Assembly (NCBI RefSeq): GCF_002532045.1
Contig: NZ_NWTG01000020.1
Span: 62,001-126,000, forward strand
DNA from: Bradyrhizobium sp. C9
Lineage (GTDB): Bacteria; Pseudomonadota; Alphaproteobacteria; Rhizobiales; Xanthobacteraceae
DNA length: 64,000 bases
Reading direction: 5' to 3'
The notes beneath the pieces are model-generated. The model was not told where the DNA came from. It searched no databases and saw nothing but the letters and a program-made list of their open reading frames with translations. The translations under genes and the position numbers were made by a program. Positions 26,327 through 34,247 of the stretch are shown here, piece by piece. The first letter of the stretch is position 1. Each line of letters starts with the position of its first letter.

Positions 26327-26784
26327 GCATGCAGCCCTTGTTCACCTATACGCTCCTTGCTCAATTGAAGCGAGACATCGAACGTCCGGCCGTCATATAT
26401 GCCGATCCGCCATATACCGCCGATCACTACTCACGGTATTATCATCTGTGGGAAACATTGCTGCGTTATGATTATCCCGAGCCTGTTGGAAAGGGGCTCT
26501 ATAGATCAGACCGCTTCACATCAAAATTTTCTGTGAAGTCAGAGGTTCACCGTCAATTTGAGCAACTCATTGAGCGCACCGCTGAGCTAGGCGTCGAACT
26601 AGTGCTCAACTATCCGAGGGACGGCCTAATGGAGGCTCCTGAGACGAACTTACTTGCGATGTTGACGAGCCACTTCTCACACGCAGAGGTTGCCGCCGCG
26701 ATACCGCACGTACATTCAACAATGGGAGCTTCTAAAGGCGTGGAGCGAGAATCAGTTACCGAGTTGATTTTCTATGCGCATTAA
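26323..26784 (+). CDS. DPPY-motif adenine DNA methylase-like protein, short (D12 class C-terminal part)
   Basis: 153 residues. The ATG overlaps the PRTase stop (ATGA). Near the N-terminus YADPPYTADHYSRYYHLWET carries the catalytic DPPY motif (Asp28-Tyr31) of N6-adenine methylases and the aromatic stretch that follows it in the D12 class. A full enzyme has some 150-300 more residues in front, with the SAM-binding FxGxG motif; none is encoded here or in the PRTase protein. Either it is a trimmed remnant or a stand-alone partner of the PRTase. The intact frame, its coupling to the upstream gene and normal codon periodicity argue against recent decay. AT-rich like its partner. Confidence 0.7.
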   Translation: MSMQPLFTYTLLAQLKRDIERPAVIYADPPYTADHYSRYYHLWETLLRYDYPEPVGKGLYRSDRFTSKFSVKSEVHRQFEQLIERTAELGVELVLNYPRDGLMEAPETNLLAMLTSHFSHAEVAAAIPHVHSTMGASKGVERESVTELIFYAH

Positions 26785-26868
26785 GCTTCCGCAGCTCCTA
26801 CGATGGCCACCTTGCATGGTGGACTAGCCCTAGCGCAATGCTTCGCCAACTCGCGCTGTCAGCAAGGA

Positions 26869-26903
26869 TAGGGCGGGTTGGCGGAGGGCACAATCCGCCG
26901 TTC
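26869..26903. repeat. Partial gtagggcgg-family palindrome
   Basis: tagggcgggttggcgg ... caatccgcc resembles one half of the longer copies at 27580 and 40453. It lies between the DPPY gene and panD, which converge here. Confidence 0.5.
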
Positions 26904-26918
26904 CTTGCAACCGACAGA

Positions 26919-27338
26919 TCACGCTAACTCATCTACGCTGTCGAACGACGCGGCTTCCGCCAACACCCCTGCCGACGAAACCTCACCCGCCTCCACCCGC
27001 CGGTTCTTTTCGTCCACCATCACCACGCGCGGCCGGAACCTGCGCGCCTCCTCGGCATCGAAGCCGGCATAGGCGACGATGATGACCTTGTCGCCGGCCA
27101 TCGCGAGGCGCGCGGCGGCGCCGTTGAGGCCGATGGCGCCGGAGCCTGCGGGCGCCTCGATCACGTAGGTCGAGAACCGCGCACCGGTGTCGATGTTGTA
27201 GATGTCGACGCGCTCGTTGATCAGGAAGCCGGCGGCCTCGATCAGATTGCGGTCGATCGAGATCGAGCCCTCGTAGTGCAAGTCCGCTTCGGTGACACGC
27301 GCGCGATGAATCTTGCCCTTCATCAAAGTCACTTGCAT
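26919..27338 (-). CDS. panD: Aspartate 1-decarboxylase (pantothenate synthesis)
   Basis: 139 residues, near the usual 126-140. It decarboxylates L-aspartate to beta-alanine for pantothenate and CoA; the proenzyme cleaves itself to make a pyruvoyl group. The cleavage site is HYEGSISID; with the ATG at 27338 (MQVTLMKGK) the bond is exactly Gly24-Ser25, as in characterised PanD, which supports this start over the ATG nine bases upstream. GINGAAARL-type (GLNGAAARLA) and VIIVAYA segments complete the fold. Monocistronic. Confidence 0.96.
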   Translation of the reverse strand: MQVTLMKGKIHRARVTEADLHYEGSISIDRNLIEAAGFLINERVDIYNIDTGARFSTYVIEAPAGSGAIGLNGAAARLAMAGDKVIIVAYAGFDAEEARRFRPRVVMVDEKNRRVEAGEVSSAGVLAEAASFDSVDELA

Positions 27339-27579
27339 CGAGCCCATCCCGTATCGTTGCATCGGAATTTTCCGAGGCCGCCAATACGGACCGCGCGGCG
27401 CGCGGTCAATACGCGTCGCACGACCGGCACGTCGCGGTGTTTCCGCCCGTCGACAGGTTCGTTCTGAGATCGCGGATTGATTTGGTCGGAATGGCCTGCA
27501 GGTCGCGACAACCTCGGAATAATCGCGCTGCAATTCGCCATATCGGGAGCATGGCTTTTTTTGCCATCGATCAGCGAGC

Positions 27580-27657
27580 GTAGGGCGGATTAGCCGTAGG
27601 CGTAATCCGCCGTTCTTCGCACCAATCGGCGGGTTACGCTTCGCTAACCCGCCCTAC
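27580..27657. repeat. gtagggcgg-family palindrome (family A)
   Basis: gtagggcggattagccg...gtaatccgcc and ggcgggttacgcttcgctaacccgccctac form two linked hairpins. Nearly the same element recurs at 40453-40530. It ends three bases before the stop of the LprI-like gene and may terminate it. Confidence 0.85.
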
Positions 27658-27660
27658 TGG

Positions 27661-28056
27661 CTACTGGCCGGCACGCTTTTCAAGAAGCAGCGTGCGGTCG
27701 GAGATGTCCTGCAATTCGAACGCCTGGGAGTCGAGGAACGCGACGGATCCGTTGTCGGGGTCCGCGGCGAGGCGATGGGTTTCACCCAGATGATGTTTCA
27801 GCCAGGCCCGCTGCTCGGTCTGCAATTGCGCGTGCGCCGCGCCCTTCGACCTTGCGAGCAGCGCCTGATAGGCGGCGTTGAGCCTGACGTCCCACTGCGC
27901 GATGGCGGACTTGCCGCAATCGAGCATCTTGGTTGACACCCCTTCGGCCTTGTCCATGCACGCATCGTACTCGGTGCTCTGCTGAGCGCGCACCGGCAAG
28001 GTCGCGAGCACGAGCGTAGCTGCAACAATGACAAGCCTTCGCGAAAGCATGACCAT
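27661..28056 (-). CDS. Secreted LprI-family (DUF1311) protein
   Basis: 131 residues; ATG 28056 with GGAG ten bases before it. A signal peptide (MVMLSRRLVIVAATLVLATLPVRAQ) precedes a mature domain with the DUF1311/LprI pattern: paired Cys in YDACMDKAEGVSTKMLDCG, then WDVRLNAAYQALLA and QRAWLKHH. LprI of Mycobacterium tuberculosis inhibits lysozyme; whether this homolog does is not known. It is flanked by family A palindromes on both sides. Confidence 0.87.
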   Translation of the reverse strand: MVMLSRRLVIVAATLVLATLPVRAQQSTEYDACMDKAEGVSTKMLDCGKSAIAQWDVRLNAAYQALLARSKGAAHAQLQTEQRAWLKHHLGETHRLAADPDNGSVAFLDSQAFELQDISDRTLLLEKRAGQ

Positions 28057-28092
28057 GTCCAAATCACTCCACCCGCTTATCCGCAGCAAGCA

Positions 28093-28122
28093 TAGGGCGG
28101 CCCGGTGGCTTAGCCCGCCCTA
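28093..28122. repeat. Short family A palindrome
   Basis: tagggcgg and ccgcccta arms around a 14-base core, in the gap between dapD and the LprI-like gene. Confidence 0.7.
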
Positions 28123-28137
28123 CGAGCTACGAACTGA

Positions 28138-29037
28138 TCAGTCGTTTGTGTGCAACGCCGTGTTGAGGCCGCCCCAACGCGAGGAATCGGTCGGCAGGAC
28201 TTCGACCGCCCCGCTCTGGCTGTTGCGCCGAAACAGCAGGCCCGACCGGCCGGACAGCTCGCGTGCCGACACCACCTTGCCATCAGGCAGTTTCACCTTG
28301 GTGCCCGCCGTCACGTACAGCCCCGCCTCGACGATGCACTCGTCGCCGAGCGAGATCCCGATGCCGGCGTTCGCGCCGAGAAGGCTGCGCTCCCCGATCG
28401 CGTTCTTGGTCTTGCCTCCGCCCGACAGGGTCCCCATGATCGACGAGCCCGCCCCGACATCGGAATTCCTGCCGACGATCACGCCAGGCGTGACACGACC
28501 TTCGACCATCGCTTCGCCCAGGGTGCCGGCGTTGAAGTTGACGAAACCCTCATGCATCACGGTCGTGCCCGAACCGAGATGCGCACCGAGCCGCACGCGG
28601 TCCGCATCGCCAACGCGCACGCCGGACGGCACCACGAAGTCCACCATCCGCGGAAACTTGTCGATCGAGTAGACGATCAGATGGTGCCAATCGGCTGCCA
28701 CCTTGGTGCGCAGATCATCGACCTTGCCGGGAAGCACCGGCCCGGCGGATGTCCAGGCGACGTTGGTGAGCAGGTCGAAGATGCCGTCGAGGTTGAGGCC
28801 GTTCGGCTTGACGCTTCGCTCGGACAGTAGGTGCAGGCGAAACCAGGCGTCCTCGGTCGACGCCGGACGATCGTCGAGATGCCGGATCGTAACCTCGACG
28901 TGGTCACCTTCGATCAGACCGTGCTTCTCGGCCAGGCAGTGGCGCACCACCGCTGCGTCCCGCTTCGGGAACCAAGTGTCGAGCGTGACGCCGGTCTCCA
29001 CATCCCTGTATCGGTGTCCTCGCCTGTGTAGCTCCAT
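28138..29037 (-). CDS. dapD: Tetrahydrodipicolinate N-succinyltransferase, actinobacterial type
   Basis: 299 residues. It uses succinyl-CoA to acylate tetrahydrodipicolinate in the lysine/diaminopimelate pathway. The sequence resembles the mycobacterial branch (VMHEGFVNFNAGTLG, then SSIMGTLSGGG and LLGANAGIGISLGDECIVEAG) with a left-handed beta-helix of hexapeptides. ATG 29037 follows GGGAGG; an in-frame GTG upstream precedes that site, so it is not used. The canonical proteobacterial DapD usually sits beside dapE, which is absent here, so this may be a second, specialised copy. Stand-alone gene between palindromes. Confidence 0.88.
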   Translation of the reverse strand: MELHRRGHRYRDVETGVTLDTWFPKRDAAVVRHCLAEKHGLIEGDHVEVTIRHLDDRPASTEDAWFRLHLLSERSVKPNGLNLDGIFDLLTNVAWTSAGPVLPGKVDDLRTKVAADWHHLIVYSIDKFPRMVDFVVPSGVRVGDADRVRLGAHLGSGTTVMHEGFVNFNAGTLGEAMVEGRVTPGVIVGRNSDVGAGSSIMGTLSGGGKTKNAIGERSLLGANAGIGISLGDECIVEAGLYVTAGTKVKLPDGKVVSARELSGRSGLLFRRNSQSGAVEVLPTDSSRWGGLNTALHTND

Positions 29038-29095
29038 GACGTCCTCCCGGTGCACGCAGCGCCACGCTATCGCTGATCATGGGCGCCGAGCAAGC

Positions 29096-29128
29096 GTAGG
29101 GCGGATTGGCCAATCGGGTCCGCCCTAC
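29096..29128. repeat. Family A palindrome, short form
   Basis: Perfect 10-base arms gtagggcgga/tccgccctac around a self-complementary ttggccaa core, between dapD and gapR. Confidence 0.85.
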
Positions 29129-29171
29129 TCGCTGCATGCCTACGGCATCACGCGAACGCGCCTCTCCGGCC

Positions 29172-29441
29172 TCACGCCGCCTTCGCTTCCTTCTCCGCCG
29201 GCGCGGTTTCCATGGCGCGCATGTAGAGATCGAGCAGGGATTCACGCTCGTCGCGCTCGTCCTGGTCCTGCTTGCGCAGCTTGATGATCTCCTTGAGGAT
29301 CTTCACGTCGAAACCTTCGCCCTTCGCCTCCGAAAAGACTTCCTTCTTCTGCTCGCTCAGTTCCGCCATTTCAGTGTCAAGGTTCTCGATCCGCTCGACG
29401 AAGGAACGAATTTTTCCGCCGGGAATGGTGATGTCAGACAT
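29172..29441 (-). CDS. gapR: GapR-family (DUF2312) nucleoid-associated DNA-binding protein
   Basis: 89 residues, start ATG 29441 after AGAGG. In Caulobacter GapR binds overtwisted, AT-rich DNA ahead of forks and polymerases and is essential. The family core is present: IRSFVERIENLDTEMAELSEQ, then KEVFSEAKGEGFDVKILKEI and RKQDQDERDERESLLDLYM. The C-terminal extension METAPAEKEAKAA is Ala-rich and disordered. Single-gene unit. Confidence 0.95.
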   Translation of the reverse strand: MSDITIPGGKIRSFVERIENLDTEMAELSEQKKEVFSEAKGEGFDVKILKEIIKLRKQDQDERDERESLLDLYMRAMETAPAEKEAKAA

Positions 29442-29581
29442 GGTGCCTCTTTGCTGAATGAGGTCGTGAAAATGAAAGCAAAGAGATGACCAATGTCTTA
29501 AGCCGCGCGAGCACCGCGGCGCGTTCATCGCTGAGGTATTTTTGTGACGACGGCGCGCATCATCGCAAGCAGCGTAGTCGC

Positions 29582-29665
29582 GTAGGATGGGTAGAGCGCA
29601 GCGAAACCCATCGATTATTATTCGCGGCGCTAATGATGGGTTTCGCTTCGCTCTACCCATCCTAC
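29582..29665. repeat. gtaggatgggtagagc-family palindrome (family B)
   Basis: The left arm gtaggatgggtagagcg...gaaacccatc and the right arm gatgggtttcgc..cgctctacccatcctac make a long near-perfect hairpin. Other copies lie at 32774 and 55892. It sits just after the metallophosphoesterase stop. Confidence 0.9.
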
Positions 29666-29688
29666 GAATCTGGAGAGATGCTCGTCAC

Positions 29689-30840
29689 TCAGGCATCGCC
29701 CACCACCCGCAGCGTGATCCGCGTCAATTCGGACGGGCGGCCGAGCCGCAAGGCAAAGCCCGGCCAGAGCGCGGTGCCGTTGTTGACGTAGAGCGTCATG
29801 CCGTCGACGTCGTAGCGGCCCGAGACGAAGCCGGCATTGGCGGGCGCGGCCAGGCGGTCGATCCCCCAGATCAATCCGCCATGGGTGTGTCCGGAGAGTT
29901 GCAGCGCGACGCCGAGCGCAGCCGAGTTGCGTGCGTCGCTCGGCTGGTGATCGAGCAGGACGACGGGCGCGCCGTTGGGGACGCCTTCGAGCACCGCGGC
30001 AAGATCGCGGACGGGTTGCTTCCTGCGGCGCGACGCGCGGTCGGTAATCCCTGCGATCACCAGCCGGCCATCGCCGCGTTCGAGCACGATGTGCCTGTTC
30101 TCGAGCGAGCGCAGGCCGAGCGCTTCGTAGTGCGCCATCCAGGCGTCATAGCCGAAGATATATTCGTGATTGCCCGAGATCACGTAGACGCCATCGGCGG
30201 CCACAAGATCCTGCAACGACGCGATGTCCTTGCGCCGCGCATCGATGGTGCCGTCGATCAGGTCGCCCGTGATCGCGATCAGGTCCACGCCGAGCTTGTT
30301 CGATCGTGCCACGACCTCGCGCGCCCACGGCGCTGGAAACAGCCGGCTGATGTGCAGATCGGTCAGTTGCAGGATGGTGTAGCCGTCGAACTGGCGCGGA
30401 AGCCCGCGGATCTCGACCTCAATATCCTTCAGCGGTGGAATGCGCATCGCCTGATGGACGCCGATCGCGGCGGCTGCGGCCGCGAGCGCTGCAAGTGCGT
30501 AGCGAACGCCGTCAGGCGCGCCGACGAAGCCGCCATGGATCAGCGCTGCGACCAACAGTCCCGCATCGAGCGCCAGTTGCAGCAGCGCCAGCAGGATGAC
30601 CGCGCCGAACGCCCAGTTGAACAGCACGACCACCGGACGCGGAAACTCCGGCGAGAACTCCGATCCCGACGACCATCGGTTCCAGCGGTGAAACTGCAAG
30701 GCGGCCAGCACCAGCAACGCTGCGACGATCTTTGCCGGCAGCGGCCAGTCGAGCGGCCAGATGAAGCGGGCCAGGATCAAGAGGCTGGTCAGGCCGAAAA
30801 TGAGTTGGGGAATAGGTTCGCTCCGGATCGGATCGGTCAA
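29689..30840 (-). CDS. Membrane-anchored metallophosphoesterase
   Basis: 383 residues. The N-terminal 130 residues have about four membrane helices; the rest is a calcineurin-like phosphoesterase with LTDLHIS, AITGDLIDG, VISGNHEY and LSGHTHGG, the standard two-metal ligand set of the YaeI-like branch. YaeI acts on UDP-diacylglucosamine or similar phosphodiesters in some bacteria; the substrate here is unknown. The start is uncertain: TTG 30840 is the only candidate before an upstream stop, with a weak ribosome site. Family B palindrome just downstream. Confidence 0.9.
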   Translation of the reverse strand: MTDPIRSEPIPQLIFGLTSLLILARFIWPLDWPLPAKIVAALLVLAALQFHRWNRWSSGSEFSPEFPRPVVVLFNWAFGAVILLALLQLALDAGLLVAALIHGGFVGAPDGVRYALAALAAAAAAIGVHQAMRIPPLKDIEVEIRGLPRQFDGYTILQLTDLHISRLFPAPWAREVVARSNKLGVDLIAITGDLIDGTIDARRKDIASLQDLVAADGVYVISGNHEYIFGYDAWMAHYEALGLRSLENRHIVLERGDGRLVIAGITDRASRRRKQPVRDLAAVLEGVPNGAPVVLLDHQPSDARNSAALGVALQLSGHTHGGLIWGIDRLAAPANAGFVSGRYDVDGMTLYVNNGTALWPGFALRLGRPSELTRITLRVVGDA

Positions 30841-31053
30841 GGCTCTGCGGCAAGCGCTCAGCGAAGGTAGGGTCGATCGGCCACCGGCGTAAGGCGCCGA
30901 TCAGCACATTTTCGGCAGATTGCGCGGCGCTGAAACGCCCTGCGCGGCCCCCAACCGACCCCGCATATCGCGGAGCCTGTCATCTGGCGCGCGTTCGCGC
31001 GACCCGTTGGCTCCTGCGGGCGACCGGCCGACCTTCCCGGCACAGCCGCCCGA

Positions 31054-31677
31054 TCAATCTTCGATATCGGCAATTCGCCTGAGGACGATCACGACGGCGA
31101 GGACCAGGCCAAACAGGCCGCCGGCGACTCCGGCCAGACCCGAACCAAAGACGCCACTGACATCCCGGTCGGATAGAGCGAACGTGGCCATTTCAGCTGC
31201 AAGGGCCATCCCGACCGTCATTGCAATGACGATCGCAACGGATTTGGAAAGTTCGACCACAAATCGAAATGCCATATCTTCCAAAGCGCGGAGCGCGCGG
31301 GTCGCGCGATTATCCGGACGCGGGGCAACCTGGCCAAGTGCGCTCCGACGCCTTCCGATTGAGGCACCGGAGGAGGCATTGCCGATCAACCGGTTCGCGC
31401 GGGGATTGTCGTTGGGGTCATCCAGAGCCTCGATGTCCAGTCTGAATTCTCGCCGCAGAAGCAGCGTCGGAACCAGCGCACAACATAAGAGTGCGGCCAG
31501 TCCTGCGTAGATGCTGATGCTACCTGCGAAAAAGATCAGAAGAATGCCGAGCCACCCGAGGGCCTCGCCACAAAATTGAACCGCTGCGATCCGGGCAATG
31601 TCGGCCCAGGATTGTCTTCGCCATGACTGATTTCGCCATGACTGATTTCTCTTGGGGACGAAATCCGCGAACCTCAT
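31054..31677 (-). CDS. Hypothetical membrane protein with SWRxQSW repeats
   Basis: 207 residues from ATG 31677 (AAGGG seven bases upstream; a TTG six codons earlier is an alternative). The N-terminus has a triple motif NQSWRNQSWRRQSW. Hydrophobic segments lie near residues 34-66 (two helices), 140-165 and 177-200; a polar loop lies between. No family recognised. The repeat motif comes from a 15-base DNA duplication. Confidence 0.65.
   Translation of the reverse strand: MRFADFVPKRNQSWRNQSWRRQSWADIARIAAVQFCGEALGWLGILLIFFAGSISIYAGLAALLCCALVPTLLLRREFRLDIEALDDPNDNPRANRLIGNASSGASIGRRRSALGQVAPRPDNRATRALRALEDMAFRFVVELSKSVAIVIAMTVGMALAAEMATFALSDRDVSGVFGSGLAGVAGGLFGLVLAVVIVLRRIADIED
31620..31649. repeat. 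15-base tandem duplication inside a gene
   Basis: gccatgactgatttc twice in a row, with a third more diverged unit just before it. It is in frame and encodes the NQSWR repeats of the membrane protein. Confidence 0.85.
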
Positions 31678-31873
31678 CGGTTTGCCCTTCGACAATCCGC
31701 CTTCTGCACCATCAGCCGATCAATCTCCTGAGATGTGGACGTTGCTCGTCGGACGCAATCCTTCCGTCGCAACGCCGACGGCAATCACAAGGGCAGCGCA
31801 ACGAGCGGCCTTTGCTCGCAACTCGGCGGAGCGCACCTCCCCGTGGACGGTGATCAAGACTCAAAAATAGAAC

Positions 31874-31921
31874 TTGAACATTGCTCATTTTCATGGTCAA
31901 TTATTGAACATTGTTCATTTT
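31874..31921 (+). promoter_or_regulatory. Two operator-like palindromes overlapping a promoter
   Basis: tgaacattgctca (31875-31887) and tgaacattgttca (31905-31917) are 13-base palindromes (the second exact, the first one base off) whose centres are 30 bases apart, about three helical turns. TTGAAC (31874), 17 bases, TCAATT is a plausible promoter overlapping both. The arrangement suggests a dimeric repressor of TetR type controlling the ceramidase-like gene; no such regulator is encoded nearby. Confidence 0.6.
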
Positions 31922-31934
31922 GTTGGAGCCGGCG

Positions 31935-32777
31935 ATGCAAACGACCTTCCGGATGGACGGACTGACCGGGTCCGCGCGGCCCGCGAAACCATGGGTGAAA
32001 GTCGCCCCGACAATCGTCACGATCGGCATCATTGCGGCATTCGCGCTGCACGGACGCATCGCGCAGCCGGCCAATTACAACGAATTCGCCGACCACTCGG
32101 CCCTCCTGGGCATCCCCCACGCCGCCGACGTGTTGTCGAACGCGGGCTTCGCGCTGGTCGCGATCTGGGGCTGGCTGGCGCTGCGCCCTCACCGCGACAG
32201 CGACCGGCTGCGCGCCGGATGGCCCGGCTATCGCCTGTTCCTGATCGGCCTGTTCCTGACCGCATTCGGGTCCGCCTTCTTTCACCTCGCCCCCGGCAAC
32301 GACCGGCTGACCTGGGACATGCTGCCGATCGCGCTCGCCGGCGCCGGCCTGCTGGTCGGCGTCCGCGGCGACACCCGGCCGTTGTCGACGACGAACCCGG
32401 GATCGACAGCGAACATCGAAGCGATCGTGCTCGCCCTCTACGCCACCGCCGGCGTCGCGTGGTGGGTTTATACCGACCGACACGGCGCGGGCGACCTGCG
32501 GCCGTATCTGTTGTTGCAGGTGCTGCCGCTCATCCTGATCCCGCTCTGGCAGGCGATCTATCGCGCGCCGCGCACGGAGCGCATCGCGTTCGCCACCGCG
32601 ATGGGGTTGTACGTGCTGGCCAAGATCGCCGAGGTGCTCGACCATCAGATCGCAGACACGCTTGGCTTCGTCAGCGGACACACCTTGAAGCATCTGCTCG
32701 CGACGGCCGCCACGGCCGCGATCGTCTGGGGGCTCACGCGACGATTCTCGGGCGGCGGCGGTCGATCAGGGCCGTAG
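31935..32777 (+). CDS. CREST-superfamily membrane hydrolase, alkaline ceramidase-like
   Basis: 280 residues, seven predicted membrane helices, ATG 31935 after TTGGAGCC. The metal site of the CREST superfamily is complete: Ser113 and His117 in GSAFFHLAP, Asp128 in TWDMLPI, Asp236 in EVLDHQ, and His249/His253 in SGHTLKH. Relatives include alkaline ceramidases and adiponectin receptors, which are zinc amidohydrolases on membrane lipids. The substrate in an alphaproteobacterium may be a sphingoid or amide-linked lipid (inference). The stop TAG lies inside a family B palindrome. Two operator-like sites precede the gene. Confidence 0.85.
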   Translation: MQTTFRMDGLTGSARPAKPWVKVAPTIVTIGIIAAFALHGRIAQPANYNEFADHSALLGIPHAADVLSNAGFALVAIWGWLALRPHRDSDRLRAGWPGYRLFLIGLFLTAFGSAFFHLAPGNDRLTWDMLPIALAGAGLLVGVRGDTRPLSTTNPGSTANIEAIVLALYATAGVAWWVYTDRHGAGDLRPYLLLQVLPLILIPLWQAIYRAPRTERIAFATAMGLYVLAKIAEVLDHQIADTLGFVSGHTLKHLLATAATAAIVWGLTRRFSGGGGRSGP

Positions 32778-32859
32778 GATGGGTAGAGCGCAGCGAAACC
32801 CATCAACTTAATGTCCGCGCGGAGACATGATGGGTTTCGCTGCGCTCTACCGATCCTAC
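32774..32859. repeat. Family B palindrome overlapping a stop codon
   Basis: gtaggatgggtagagcg at its left end supplies the TAG stop of the ceramidase-like gene (32775-32777); the right arm is cgctctaccgatcctac, one base different from the 29582 copy. Confidence 0.9.
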
Positions 32860-33191
32860 ACGGCTGCCCTCGCACTCGGGCGGCCGGCGGGCGCTCGCAC
32901 AATTTCGGAATAATGGAAAAGTACTGCTGAGTTGCCCGACGCGTCAAGTCACTTTTCCGAGTCCCCGGCTGCAACCCGCTACTGTGCATGGGGTTGTTTT
33001 CGATATTTTGCGGCGGGCAGCCTTGCCGCTTCAGCGCACCTCGGTCGGATCAGGCGGATTGACCCGCGTGGCGACCGTATCCATATGCATCTGCATGAAA
33101 CGGCAGCCCTGCCGCTTCGCACCCACCGTGGACACAGCCCGATACCACCGGCCTCGTCCCTTGCGCACCCTCCTCTCATTCCGGAGCTCCC
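32860..33191. other. 332-base stretch without a gene
   Basis: Between the ceramidase-like and luciferase-like genes. It contains a segment around 32915-33020 (aagtactgctgagttgcccgacgcg onward to gggttgttttcgatattttg) that I recall as a recurrent Bradyrhizobium intergenic element; I see only one copy in the window. No clear coding frame. Confidence 0.4.
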
Positions 33192-34187
33192 GTGGCCGCC
33201 CTCTCCATTCTCGATCTCGTCCGCGTCACCGAAGAGACCGACGCGCGCGGCGCGCTGTACAATGCGCGCGATGTCGCTCGCCATGCCGAGGCGCTCGGCT
33301 ATCGCCGGATCTGGGTGGCGGAGCACCACAACATGGCCGGCATCGCGAGCGCCGCGACGTCTGTCGTGATCGGGCACATTGCGGCGGGCACCAAGACCAT
33401 CCGGGTCGGCGCCGGCGGCATCATGCTGCCGAACCACGCGCCTTACGTGATTGCCGAACAGTTCGGCACGCTGGCGCGGCTGTTCCCTGACCGGATCGAC
33501 CTCGGGCTCGGCCGTGCGCCGGGCACCGATCAGCTCACCTTGCGTGCGCTGCGCCGCACGCCCGAATCCGCCGAGAATTTTCCGCAGGACGTGCTTGAGG
33601 TGCAGGCCTTCCTCGCCGCCGCCGGTCCCAACCAGCGCATCCAGGCGGTGCCGGCCGCGGGCACCGACGTGCCGCTGTGGATTTTGGGATCGAGCAATTT
33701 CGGCGCGATGCTGGCCGGCGAACTCGGCCTGCCCTACGCCTTCGCCTCGCACTTCGCCCCCGAGCTGCTGATCCAGGCGCTCGGGATCTATCGCGCGCGC
33801 TTCAAGCCGTCGGAGCAGCTCCAGCAGCCCTACACCATGGTGGGCGTCAACATCATCGCCGCCGACACCGACGCGGAAGCGCGGCGGCTCGCCACCACGC
33901 AGCAGATGTCGTTCACCAACATCTTCCGCGGCGCGCGCGGCCTCAGCCAGCCGCCGATCGACGACATCGAGACCTACTGGTCGCCATCTGAAAAGGTCCA
34001 GGCGATGCGGATGCTCGCCCGCAGCATCATCGGCTCGCCCGCGACGGTGCGCGCCGGCATCGATGCGCTGGTCGCGGAGACCGGCGCCGACGAATTGATG
34101 ATCGTGTCCGACGTCTACGATCACCAGAAGCGGCTGCACTCGTTCGAACTGATCGCCGAGGCCGGCGGCATCAAGCCGCAAGCGTAG
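33192..34187 (+). CDS. LLM-class flavin-dependent oxidoreductase (luciferase-like)
   Basis: 331 residues; GTG start at 33192 with GGAG five bases before it. A luciferase-like TIM barrel using reduced flavin: GYRRIWVAEHHNMAGIASAA, then RVGAGGIMLPNHAP, RIDLGLGRAPGTD and WILGSSNFGAMLAGELGLP. This is the YhbW/MsnO8-like branch, commonly annotated MsnO8 family. The substrate is unknown. Single gene; a minus-strand DoxX fragment follows. Confidence 0.92.
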   Translation: MAALSILDLVRVTEETDARGALYNARDVARHAEALGYRRIWVAEHHNMAGIASAATSVVIGHIAAGTKTIRVGAGGIMLPNHAPYVIAEQFGTLARLFPDRIDLGLGRAPGTDQLTLRALRRTPESAENFPQDVLEVQAFLAAAGPNQRIQAVPAAGTDVPLWILGSSNFGAMLAGELGLPYAFASHFAPELLIQALGIYRARFKPSEQLQQPYTMVGVNIIAADTDAEARRLATTQQMSFTNIFRGARGLSQPPIDDIETYWSPSEKVQAMRMLARSIIGSPATVRAGIDALVAETGADELMIVSDVYDHQKRLHSFELIAEAGGIKPQA

Positions 34188-34247
34188 CGTCACGCAGCCA
34201 ACCGCTGCCGCTTTTTGCGCGGCAGCGGTCGCTGGTTCGCATTCGGC

